Assembly: GCA_001970855.1 (NCBI GenBank)
Contig: LSSN01001323.1
Coordinates: 1 to 14,535 of the forward strand
Direction of reading: 5' to 3'
DNA length: 14,535 nt
Origin: Smittium culicis
Lineage: Eukaryota; Kickxellomycota; Harpellomycetes; Harpellales; Legeriomycetaceae
The notes beneath the pieces are model-generated. The model did no database searches, was not told where the DNA came from, and saw nothing but the letters and a program-made list of their open reading frames with translations. Shown one piece after another: positions 1-8,186 of the stretch; position 1 is the first letter of the stretch, and each line of letters opens with the position of its first letter. The translations under genes and the position numbers were made by a program.

Positions 1-445
1 CTACAATATCCGGTCTATACCGTGATAAAAAATACTGCAATTCTTCTGATATACCCTTGATACCTCGTATATCGTAGGTCATAACCTTTAATGTGTTATT
101 TTTTGGCGTGGTTGATTTTTCATAATTACTGCTAATCGTATGTCGTGATCTCAATTTTTAATTTTTTTCGCGCCTAATTTTGGCGCCTAGTGATTTTTCA
201 ATTTTTTTTATTTCGCATTTTGACAGCGAGATTTTGTAGTTATCTCGTGGCAGGAGCTCGTGTCTCCATTTTACGTTGCGTTGTTTAACTTTCTTTACAT
301 TGAAGCTTAGCTCATTAAGCGACGAGTTAAGTAGTATGTATTTTTTAATTGTTTTTTTGGACAATTCTTGCACATTTAGTATCAAGAACTTGTCGATTTT
401 ATTTATTTTTGAATTTTTTGCGTTTTTTTTGCGTTTTATTTTCAT
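1..445 (-). pseudogene. LINE ORF2 5' part: basic N-terminal region plus start of AP-endonuclease (EEP) domain, one in-frame stop
   Basis: The frame opens at ATG 443-445 and runs 95 codons, very Lys-rich at the start (MKIKRKKNAKNSKINK), to a TAA at 158-160. The same frame then continues open to the window edge for 52 more codons. These end in LKVMTYDIRGIKGISEELQY and a tail reading LSRYRPDIV, which fits the first beta strand and helix of the EEP endonuclease of LINEs (family pattern like 'WNVRGL...L...L....PDI'). The family's conserved catalytic Asn after the aromatic residue is Asp here (codon 71-73), so the nuclease would probably be impaired even without the stop. The TAA may separate two real ORFs, but the shared frame suggests a nonsense mutation in one protein. 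The N-terminal 95 residues match nothing I recognise. Sure of the endonuclease start, less sure that the 95-codon block belongs to it. Confidence 0.68.
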
Positions 446-471
446 TGATTTTTGATATTAAAAAAAAAAAA

Positions 472-1134
472 TTAAATTTCAATATCAGAGCTGGATTGAT
501 CCGGAGGGTCGGAGTCTAAGTCCATTCCAGCTAGATTTCTGCCTTGAGGTGCACAGTCCACCTTAGAGACATAATCCATGAATTCTTTTTCTGATATTTT
601 TCCTAGCCTGGCCTTTTCAGTCATAATTTCGTGCTCTTAGGGCGTGTTATTCCCTTCAGATGATTCTAATATATTTGATTTTGGTACTATATACTCTTTT
701 TTAATTTCTATTCGAGAACTTGAACCCCCAGTTGATGATCAATCTTGAGAATCATCGCTTTCAACAATTTTATTATTGATGCTTTTTGTTTTTGGTGGTT
801 TTACCTCACCTTTGCTTTCATCTGATTCTGTATCATCATCGGGTGATACTTTTTGGTTTTTATCAGATGCTAGCTTTTTTAAGTTTATAGAGTAATCTGG
901 TGGTTTTTTTAAGCCTACTGTACCCCTAAGTCTATTTATAGTGGTGGATTTTGTTCCTGGAGATTCGTTTTTAAGTAAATATTTATCATCACCACTGGTT
1001 TTAGGGGTACCATGGATAATTGCATTACTAAAGTTAGTTTTTGGGGCATCACTTTTTATTAATGATGCTGATGGTGTTGAAAATTCCACCTTAGCCGGTT
1101 CAGGGTGCGAGAATTTAAGCGATGATTTCGTCAT
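472..1134 (-). pseudogene. LINE ORF1-like frame, disordered and acidic, with two in-frame stops
   Basis: The frame starts at ATG 1132-1134, which has an in-frame TGA nine bases upstream, and would encode about 220 residues to TAA at 472-474. It is broken by TGA at 739-741 and TAA at 637-639. Only two stops in 220 codons is far fewer than chance in such AT-rich DNA, and the composition stays similar across both breaks, so this looks like one decayed ORF rather than several small ones. The product is hydrophilic and disordered: Ser/Lys/Pro-rich first, then an acidic stretch (SPDDDTESDESKGE), then a more ordered part with the segment KISEKEFMDYVSKVD. No zinc knuckle or RRM is visible. Its place upstream of the endonuclease ORF suggests ORF1, but there is no sequence match to a known ORF1. 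Confidence 0.5.
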
Positions 1135-1550
1135 AACATATCATTCATAAAATTGTTTTTGCTTCTGATATTTTTTAATGTCTAGCACTCCGATTTCGAA
1201 TTCCAAGATAAAATTTAATTACTCATTGGGTAATAATCAAAGAGTTTATCCATCTCGATTTATGTACTTTGACAAATTATATTTAGATATAATAAAATTT
1301 TGAATTTTTTTTTATAAAAATAATTAATGAGACAACAATTAGATTGAAACTTTAATAATTGGACTATTTTTGGCGCAATTTGACTTTTTTTGCAGAATTT
1401 TACTGGCTTTTATCAGCTAAACTAAATAAAATAAACAAAATATTAGCACACTAAATATTTTTAAATCTTTATAACGTAAGTTGTCTAAAAATTAGACATA
1501 ATCTATGATGAAAATTCAAACAACGGGCCTATATTTATAAAAATTTTCTC
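1135..1550. other. AT-rich spacer between LINE relic and MITE
   Basis: No gene is supported. It may contain the 5' UTR of the minus-strand LINE, but no boundary or repeat marks the element's end. A 41-codon plus-strand reading frame (1178-1303) has no supporting features and is treated as chance. Confidence 0.5.
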
Positions 1551-1749
1551 TTAACCCTTTCCGGGGCAAGCACTCTTAAACTTTTTTAAAAATTGTAATT
1601 GGGTAAACCATATTATATTTATTTGTTATTGGATATATATAATTTATCAGCCAGTAATTTGTTACTATCTTATATTTATTTATCATTCTGTCGTTTGGTT
1701 GGATAATTTTGGTAGTTCAAAAAAGGCCAACCGCCCTTGAAAGGGTTAA
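1551..1749. mobile_element. Candidate piggyBac-type MITE, 191 bp body flanked by TTAA
   Basis: TTAA at 1551-1554 is followed by CCCTTTCCGGGGC. At the other end GCCCTTGAAAGGG (1733-1745) is followed by TTAA at 1746-1749. The two ends are inverted repeats matching at 11 of 13 positions, starting directly at the TTAA. A TTAA target duplication next to inverted ends beginning CCCTTT is the hallmark of piggyBac-superfamily elements. The 191 bp body is AT-rich and has no coding capacity, as expected for a non-autonomous derivative. No second copy was found in the window. Confidence 0.6.
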
Positions 1750-2483
1750 TTAACTGATAACTACAAAATTTGGAGACATTTTTTACACGGCTTGATACGC
1801 AATGATTAAAATAGGCGTGCTTAATAATATATCTTTTATTTTATGACATTATAAGTTCAAGTTTATGAAGTAGAAATAAATTTACCATACACTTATAATC
1901 ATAGGGGTCTCTTTTTTTTTTTGCATAATAAATCAATCAACGGGATTTATACAATTGAATACAATATGTGAAAATAAAAAATTGAAATTGAAATTTCTCG
2001 AAAAAATATAGTTTTAGGAATTTCATATAGTGACAGAATATAACTAGTTTAGAACATTCTCTGTAAATTTTTATGATGTAGAGAATAGTTTTTTTTATAC
2101 TAATCATGATGTCTGTTTGAGTTGGTAAGAACGTTTTTTACTTTTTATAATTTTTTTATTCTATCAAGCCAAATTGAGAATATAAGATTTGATTTAATTT
2201 ATCAAACTTTTAGTTGTAAAGTAATAGCTAGTGTAAATGGATAATGCGATAGATGTAAAAACAAAATTAAGTATAACGATAAATTTGTTAAAAGTAAAAC
2301 TTGCAAAGATAAGATAAATTTCGCTATAAAAAACTACTAGAAAATAAAATTCTTTTCAAAAAAAAGAAAAACTAGAATAATTCTTTCTTAAAAATTTCAT
2401 GTTTTAATCTATTGCGTTTTCGTGGCGTTTAAATAAAATTTCCTGAGATATATTCATATAATTATTTGTAGAAATATGATCGC
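1750..2483. other. AT-rich spacer downstream of the large secreted-protein gene
   Basis: No ORF, RNA gene or repeat with support was found. It lies 3' of the minus-strand gene ending at 2484 and should hold that gene's 3' UTR and polyadenylation region, but no signal stands out from the AT-rich background. Confidence 0.5.
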
Positions 2484-5400
2484 TTAAAAAGCTATATTTT
2501 CAACTATTTTTTTACTCTGAATTTTTTCAATTTCTTGCGATAAATACTGATTTGGGATAATTTGGGGTTTTGAATCGCTTTGAATTATTTCTTGACTAGT
2601 AGTTTTGGTATCACTTTTCCCCCCAACTGATTCCATATCTATTTTATCACCTATCTGAATTGAAAATTTTTCTTTAGATAATAGCGCGAGAGGATTTCTT
2701 TTTGCTAATCTTTGGCGATTCGAAGGTTTTATGGGAGGTTCGTCAATGATTCCATATTTTGCAAATAAACAGCTGTCTTCATTGTAAACTTGATATTTAC
2801 TTAATTTAATATTGCCTACTTTTTCTCCTAGATCACTGATATCTTTCATATTTGATTGGTCTAGTTTGGAATTTCCGAACCTAGCAATTGGATTGGCCAT
2901 TGATCCACAAATTTCATTGATAGTATTCGCTGGATTTACAGTATTCGAATTTTTGTTATTTTTTGCAATTTCATAGCATTTATCAATGTCAGAAAAGCAG
3001 TAACGATCTCTGGGATCTTTTTTTGTGACATAAATGATCCCAGAGTTAGTTAGTATGCTGCCAGTTACCTCTTCTCGATGTATTTTCTTTTCGCTTCTAT
3101 CGTATAAACTTGTAAAATTAACAATTAGAGGTTCAATATAATCATCAATGCTGTAACCTAAATCTTTTGAAAATTTACTAAGTACAAATTGTTCCAGCGA
3201 TATTCTTCCGTTATGAATGTCAGCTTCACCAATTCCTGATACTTGTCTTTTCTCGATTGAAGAACAGTTTCCTGAGAATTCTTTTTTACTGCTATATATC
3301 TTGTGTACCTGTCTCTCGGAAGTCGTGTACTTTTTAATGTCATTTTTTAGCTGTATCTTTTTCTCATTAATCTTTTGGTTTTGATTGCTGTTTGATTTTC
3401 CCTCTGGTTTTCCAGTTCTGTCTTTGGCCAATCTTATAGGTTTACGATAAGGAGGAGCCTTAGATTTTTCAGTAAGAGTGTTCTGATCATTGCCCTGCTT
3501 TGAATTTTCTGGGTAACTGTCGAATCTATTATGGCCAGAAGAAACGATTTGACTATTTTTTATTCCTCTTTTCATATTTTTTTGTCTAGTACTAGTATTA
3601 GCATCTGATACAGTATCCTCCGAAAAAATCCCCATGATTCTAGGATGCCTTGAAAGAATTGATTCACCCTTATATCTAGCTTCATATTTTTTCATGATAG
3701 AAAGCTTATCTTTAATCGAAGGGATCGTTTCCATTGCTTTTAACATATTTTCAGGGACCTTAAGAATCTTGTTCACAAATACAAAATCAATAACATATTC
3801 AAAATCAATCCCAAAATCTTCTTTGGTTTCATTTATTGTTTTGGAAAAGTAAAATTCGACTTTAGGAAACCCTTCATTTGATTTTTCAGAATTATCACTA
3901 TCCAGTCGCTTACGAATTTCATTAGTCTTTGAATTATTCTTTAATATTTTTTTCCTAAATCCTTTATCAATAATCCTAGTGTAGCCATCATCATATCCAA
4001 TATTGTAGCGGTCTATTCCTAATACTTGGAATTCTTTTCCCACAAATCTAGTATATTCAGGGAGATTTAGTAGTGTTTGGTAATAAATTAGATTGTTATT
4101 ATATATGTTATCCGTCTCAACAAGCGAATTAATTTTTTTATAGTATTCATCTTTATCATTATCACTTCGGAAGTTATCTTTTCTCAGTGATAAATTGGTC
4201 ACATTATTTATGACCATTCCGTATAGAAGCATGGCTAATGTATCAGGTGCGTTTACGTGCTGTGATACATCAAATACGATTCTTGGATTAATGCTTGCAA
4301 TAGGTATACCAATCTCTAGATTATGTACACCTCCGTTATATAGATGTAGACGTGAGCATGCCAAGCTTTTCGTTACACTTTCAGATAACCTTTCTCCTAT
4401 AAATCCTATATTTAAATCTTTCCAATAGTCTGTGATATATTGTATTATCTTCATAGCATATTGTTGTTCATTATCTGCACCATAAAAAATACTTTTACGA
4501 TCATCTCCTAAGCACTTTTCAACTATATAATCTCCTTCATTATTGTTATCACAATTCCAATTACCTTTATTTCCATTTCCTATATTACCATCTCCTATAT
4601 TATAACTTCCTATATTATAATTACCCTTGTTTTTATTTCCTATATTACAGTTGCCCTCGTTGTCATTTCCTATATTTCCAAAACCCTCATTATTATCACC
4701 CAAATTACCATATTTCCCCGCTTCACCTATTGAATTCAAGCAAAGTTCAGTATAATAACTGTGCATTGGGTTTGAATTCACATTTTTGTTCGAATTAGGC
4801 TTTAAATATCCATAATTATCTTTCAAATATTTTTCAATGGCTTCGTCTGTTGGAACAAAGAGTGTCAATTGTGTCTTTATACGCCTATTATTTTTATTTT
4901 TTTGAGCTTGTTCATCATCGCTTCTAGTATATACTGACTCAGATTTTATATTTTCAGGGTTTGAGATTCTTTTAAACTTTTTATTCGAGTTTGTGAAAGA
5001 TAAATTATCATTATATCCCGCAGATGAAGACCGAGATATTTTACTATGAAATCTCTCTCTCCCACATGGTACTTGAAGGTTTAAGGAAATAATATTATTG
5101 TCGATACATGTTGAAAACTGCGTTATCGGAACAAAATTATTCGACTCAATAATTTTATGATAATATTTATATCTCTCAAGCATCAAAAAATTTGTAGAGG
5201 AATAAACATCCTGGTCCGTGTTTCTAATTTGAAGTAAATTGCACAGACTCTGTTCAATAAAATCGCATTTTTGTGATTCGCTATTCAGTTTGGAAATTTT
5301 ACTCTCGTACCAATTCATATAGCTAGGTGATATGAAAAACTGGTGTTGTTGGAGCTCTAATTTTAGTTGAGTTAAAAAAATATTATATAGAGAGCACAGA

Positions 5401-6488
5401 ACATGCTTGATATTCGGTTCAAACGAGGAATTAGGCAAATTCATTGCGAATTTTAAGTTCCATAAAACCGTATTCAAAGCTTTCTCTAGATTTATAATAA
5501 GCTCATTTTCATATGTACAGCCTAGAGTCAGCTCTCTTCTGAGGATATCCGGATTGATATTACAAATCCCAAAATACAGCTCAATAAGCGTATCCAATTC
5601 TTTATATTTTAAAGGGGGCTGTGGTTTCCTTGAACAGCTAGAGTATATTTTGCTTTTGCATAAAAATAATATATTATAAATTGGCGGTGATGGTAATGGT
5701 GGTCCTTGCGGTTCTAGTGAATCTGGTTTTATGACTGGTTTTATGACTGGTTTTATGACTGGTTTTATGACTGGTCTTATGACTGGTTTTATGACTGGTT
5801 GTGTGACTGCTTGAGTGACTGGTTGTGTGACTGGTTGAGTGACTGGTTGAGTGACTGGTTGAGTGACTGGTTGAGTGACTGGTTGAGTGACTGGTTTTAT
5901 GACTGGTTGTGTGACTGGTTGAGTGACTGGTTGTGTGACTGGTTGAGTGACTGGTTGAGTGACTGGTTGAGTGACTGGTTGAGTGACTGGTTGAGTGACT
6001 GGTTGAGTGACTGGTTGTGTGACTGGTTGTGTGACTGGTTGTGTGACTGGTTGTGTGACTGGTTGTGTGACTGGTTGTGTGATTGGTTGTGTGATTGGTT
6101 GTATGACTGGTGATGTGACTGATGGATTTTCTGGTATTTCTTCTGGTATTTCTTCTGGTATTTCTTCTGGTATTTCTCCTGTTTTTACTTGTGAATTATC
6201 AGGAGTATAATTGCATGGATTATTATATGGGCAAATTTCGCAGTAATCTGAAAAATTTTCACTACCGCAAGTTTTTTTATTAGATGCACGCGATAACTGA
6301 CAATAAATCCCGTTGGCAATATTGAATTTTATATCAAGTTTTTTTTCTTCTTTTATAAGAATATCACATACTTTATCCCACGGAATTCGAAGTCTGGTAT
6401 TAGTTTTAACAAATTGTGATTTCGAATCGAATTGTATCTGAGCAGATATGTCAAAGATCAATCCTGATATTAACCAAAGTACATGCAT
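2484..6488 (-). CDS. Large secreted repeat-rich protein, 1334 aa, with a possible split FAS1-like domain
   Basis: A single uninterrupted frame. The start ATG (6486-6488) directly begins a short signal peptide ([17 protein letters not shown]), which supports this start and export. Order of parts: signal 1-17; Cys-rich segment 18-92 (Cys 41, 63, 74, 83, 86, 92); IPEE repeats about 105-120; 33 tetrapeptides of VTQP type 124-255; a Pro-rich hinge; a helix-rich region about 260-480; [14 protein letters not shown] at 542-555; an Asn/Gly tract 594-652; a further globular part ending in [17 protein letters not shown] at 897-913; a basic, Ser/Lys-rich disordered region about 950-1090; and a C-terminal part without a membrane anchor or GPI signal. 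The 542 and 897 motifs resemble the first ('TvFaPtdeAf') and last ('vIDkvL') conserved blocks of FAS1 (fasciclin) adhesion domains, but about 350 residues separate them instead of about 100. A surface or matrix adhesive role is inferred, not shown. GC is low (roughly a third). Confidence 0.85.
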   Translation of the reverse strand: MHVLWLISGLIFDISAQIQFDSKSQFVKTNTRLRIPWDKVCDILIKEEKKLDIKFNIANGIYCQLSRASNKKTCGSENFSDYCEICPYNNPCNYTPDNSQVKTGEIPEEIPEEIPEEIPENPSVTSPVIQPITQPITQPVTQPVTQPVTQPVTQPVTQPVTQPVTQPVTQPVTQPVTQPVTQPVTQPVTQPVTQPVIKPVTQPVTQPVTQPVTQPVTQPVTQPVTQAVTQPVIKPVIRPVIKPVIKPVIKPVIKPDSLEPQGPPLPSPPIYNILFLCKSKIYSSCSRKPQPPLKYKELDTLIELYFGICNINPDILRRELTLGCTYENELIINLEKALNTVLWNLKFAMNLPNSSFEPNIKHVLCSLYNIFLTQLKLELQQHQFFISPSYMNWYESKISKLNSESQKCDFIEQSLCNLLQIRNTDQDVYSSTNFLMLERYKYYHKIIESNNFVPITQFSTCIDNNIISLNLQVPCGRERFHSKISRSSSAGYNDNLSFTNSNKKFKRISNPENIKSESVYTRSDDEQAQKNKNNRRIKTQLTLFVPTDEAIEKYLKDNYGYLKPNSNKNVNSNPMHSYYTELCLNSIGEAGKYGNLGDNNEGFGNIGNDNEGNCNIGNKNKGNYNIGSYNIGDGNIGNGNKGNWNCDNNNEGDYIVEKCLGDDRKSIFYGADNEQQYAMKIIQYITDYWKDLNIGFIGERLSESVTKSLACSRLHLYNGGVHNLEIGIPIASINPRIVFDVSQHVNAPDTLAMLLYGMVINNVTNLSLRKDNFRSDNDKDEYYKKINSLVETDNIYNNNLIYYQTLLNLPEYTRFVGKEFQVLGIDRYNIGYDDGYTRIIDKGFRKKILKNNSKTNEIRKRLDSDNSEKSNEGFPKVEFYFSKTINETKEDFGIDFEYVIDFVFVNKILKVPENMLKAMETIPSIKDKLSIMKKYEARYKGESILSRHPRIMGIFSEDTVSDANTSTRQKNMKRGIKNSQIVSSGHNRFDSYPENSKQGNDQNTLTEKSKAPPYRKPIRLAKDRTGKPEGKSNSNQNQKINEKKIQLKNDIKKYTTSERQVHKIYSSKKEFSGNCSSIEKRQVSGIGEADIHNGRISLEQFVLSKFSKDLGYSIDDYIEPLIVNFTSLYDRSEKKIHREEVTGSILTNSGIIYVTKKDPRDRYCFSDIDKCYEIAKNNKNSNTVNPANTINEICGSMANPIARFGNSKLDQSNMKDISDLGEKVGNIKLSKYQVYNEDSCLFAKYGIIDEPPIKPSNRQRLAKRNPLALLSKEKFSIQIGDKIDMESVGGKSDTKTTSQEIIQSDSKPQIIPNQYLSQEIEKIQSKKIVENIAF
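4533..4709 (-). repeat. Asn/Gly tract inside the large secreted protein (pentapeptide-like)
   Basis: Residues 594-652 repeat a loose pattern of G-N-x-N-x-G or N-I-G-x-x-N (for example [19 protein letters not shown]). The DNA shows recurring blocks such as cctatatta on the plus strand. Spacing is about five residues, reminiscent of Pentapeptide_2/MPTR-type 'NxGxxN' repeats in bacterial PPE proteins. The likeness may be only compositional. It lies between the two FAS1-like blocks and so may be a surface-exposed insertion. Confidence 0.7.
5725..6120 (-). repeat. 12-bp coding minisatellite, 33 units, encoding VTQP-type tetrapeptides
   Basis: Thirty-three back-to-back 12-base units with no length change. 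On the coding strand there are 9 units with Thr as ACA and 13 with Thr as ACT (one ending in Ala instead of Pro), 6 VIKP, 1 VIRP, 2 ITQP, 1 VIQP and 1 VTSP. Because 12 is divisible by 3 and the units contain no stop in most frames, the opposite strand also shows long spurious frames. The product is a Thr/Pro-rich stalk, a typical extracellular spacer and possible O-glycosylation target. Confidence 0.97.
6131..6178 (-). repeat. Second 12-bp coding repeat, 4 units, encoding IPEE
   Basis: Four units of the plus-strand form ctggtatttctt encode Glu-Ile-Pro-Glu tetrapeptides at about residues 105-120. The last unit differs by one base. It has the same unit length as the larger array but an unrelated sequence, and sits 10 bases away from it. 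Confidence 0.92.
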
Positions 6489-7830
6489 TCTCTAGTAAAT
6501 TTCACACCTGAATGATATTAATTTGAGAATTATCCTTGGATTTTATATGATTTTGGCGCTTTCTGAAGAGAAAATGTCTATATTTTTTTGAACAATTAAT
6601 AAGCTATTATAGAATTTTATATTTGCAATTATTATACAAACTGAGACATGATATTTATAACATTACGAAAAATATCCTAGTTTATTATGGCATGTTATAT
6701 TACGTTTTATTCTTATCCTGGTGTCTTTTATTTCGAGTATTTGTTTTTTAGCATCTTTTTTTTATCAGAGCTTGAGCTATTTGTTGAAAAAATATTTTTT
6801 AATTCTCATTTTTCACTCTAAATATATATTTAAAAAATAAATCAAAAAATATACCAATTTTTTTTACATCTTTTGGGTTTAAAAATACAAAAAGTATATA
6901 TATTTATGTAATGTATTATAAACTAATGTAAAATATTTAATAATAGCATTAATTCCATTTCCTTAAAAATATTTATATTTGAACCTTTTTACTTATTCAT
7001 ATATATACTTTTAAAATATAACATTGCGCTAATTAAGCGCCTTTATAAAAATATCTAACAGAGTATGTTGCATAAATACCACACAAGCTTTAAAACGTTC
7101 ATATTAAATAGTTTTTTTTATAACTGATTCTCAATTGGATAAAAGTATATCCAAACTCAGTTACTAATTATTGTCGAAAACAACTGACACGTTTCTTTTT
7201 ATATAAATAGGTTTTATTATATTCTACAACTAGAAAACACTACGCACTGAATCTAAACTATTTGTTTTAGAGATACATTTTTTAGATTGGATTTATTATA
7301 AATAGAAACTTTCATATATGAAATTTAATCATGATATCTACCAATAAAAGGATTCATGATTTGAAATTTATAAAATTTGACATTATTTACACAAAACCCA
7401 CGACAAGTTGCTTTATATAATATATTATAAAAAAAAAGTTAAATATTAAAGATTTTTAAAATTATATGACAATGTATAAAAATATTCGTTTCAACGACGA
7501 AAGGTGTAGTAAAAAACAATCGGGAAGTATAATATATTTTAATAGAGCTATAATATAAGTATCACGTTGCGTACATATGTATTAAAACAAAAATTTCATC
7601 TAAAATTAATAGGCACATAAATAAATCCAACTATGAGTGATCATAAAAATTAAAAATATAAATAAAATTTGAGTAATACCATATCAATTGAAAATATGAC
7701 TTTCAATATAATCAAGTCCTAATCTACCTACTAATGATTTTTAGCCGCTTTTTATTCCTGAAAAATTTAAAATAAGATTTCAATTCACAATAAAACTCTT
7801 GTAAAACTGAAACAGGAGGAACCAATTCGT
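6489..7830. other. AT-rich 1.3 kb gene-poor region
   Basis: It contains the promoter of the large secreted-protein gene at its left end. Both strands are dense in stops, and no RNA gene, terminal repeat or tandem array was recognised. Confidence 0.5.
6541..6547 (-). promoter_or_regulatory. Possible TATA box of the large secreted-protein gene
   Basis: TATAAAA on the minus strand ends 52 bases upstream of the start ATG. Position and sequence fit a TATA element, but such heptamers are common by chance in DNA this rich in A and T. Confidence 0.25.
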
Positions 7831-8186
7831 TCAGTACAATCTGGGACAATCTCTGTCCACATTTCCAGCGTTCGACAGCAATACTGACCTCAGCTGTTTA
7901 GCAGCATATTGTAGGAGATAAAGGTCGATCATTCCCACGTTAAGGTACGGCCCTATTTTTTTTATTAATCTTGGTAGGTGTAGGCTCTGACTAAGAAGCT
8001 CAATGATCTATACAAACTCGATTTTGTTCGAACGAACTTTTTTCAATGACTGCTTGTAGCTTCAGTCATCCAGCATACTTCAAGCAATACTTTGATGGTT
8101 CTTTCGGTTGGTAGATTGATCCCATTTCCCTTTAGGTACGGAGCTGGTAGACCGGCAGAACAATTTGATAGTATTAGAATATTAGT
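7831..8186 (-). pseudogene. GC-richer relic with two diverged copies of one peptide motif (unidentified, probably decayed coding DNA)
   Basis: This patch is visibly richer in G and C than its surroundings. Two minus-strand frames of about 48 codons (8043-8186) and 58 codons (7831-8007) overlap in different phases. They contain related peptides: PYLKGNGINL in the first and PYLNVGMIDL in the second, each followed by a helical stretch (TERTIKVLLEVCW and YAAKQLRSVLLSNAG). The DNA also shares AGGTACGG (7943-7950 and 8134-8141) and flanking similarity about 190 bases apart. Similarity at protein level in the same strand argues for a former coding sequence, perhaps a transposon gene with an internal duplication. 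I do not recognise the family, and no start codon or splice structure is convincing. Confidence 0.35.

Larger units (their letters stand above)
1..1134 (-). mobile_element. 5' portion of a decayed non-LTR (LINE-type) retrotransposon, truncated by the window edge
   Basis: Two consecutive coding-like blocks on the minus strand (472-1134, then 1-445) have the ORF1/ORF2 order of LINE elements. The second runs into a typical LINE endonuclease start just before the window ends. At least three in-frame stops interrupt the blocks, so this copy looks dead. Neither a 5' boundary nor a target-site duplication could be recognised upstream of 1134. The reverse transcriptase would lie to the left of base 1 and is not visible. 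Clade (for example Tad1-like in fungi) cannot be set from this fragment. Confidence 0.7.

Noticed and set aside
1178..1303. 41-codon plus-strand frame starting with ATG
   Set aside because: Its length is within chance for this amount of sequence and it shows no recognisable motif.
5799..6210. Long plus-strand frames (Leu-Ser-Asp-Trp and Val-Thr-Gly-Cys repeats) opposite the VTQP array
   Set aside because: They are the reverse reading of a 12-bp tandem repeat without stops, and the minus frame belongs to a 1334-residue ORF with a signal peptide.
7861..7960. Possible 5S, U6 or SRP RNA in the GC-richer patch before a T run
   Set aside because: No diagnostic core motif of these RNAs is present. 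Only short hairpins are seen, reported separately as a weak alternative.
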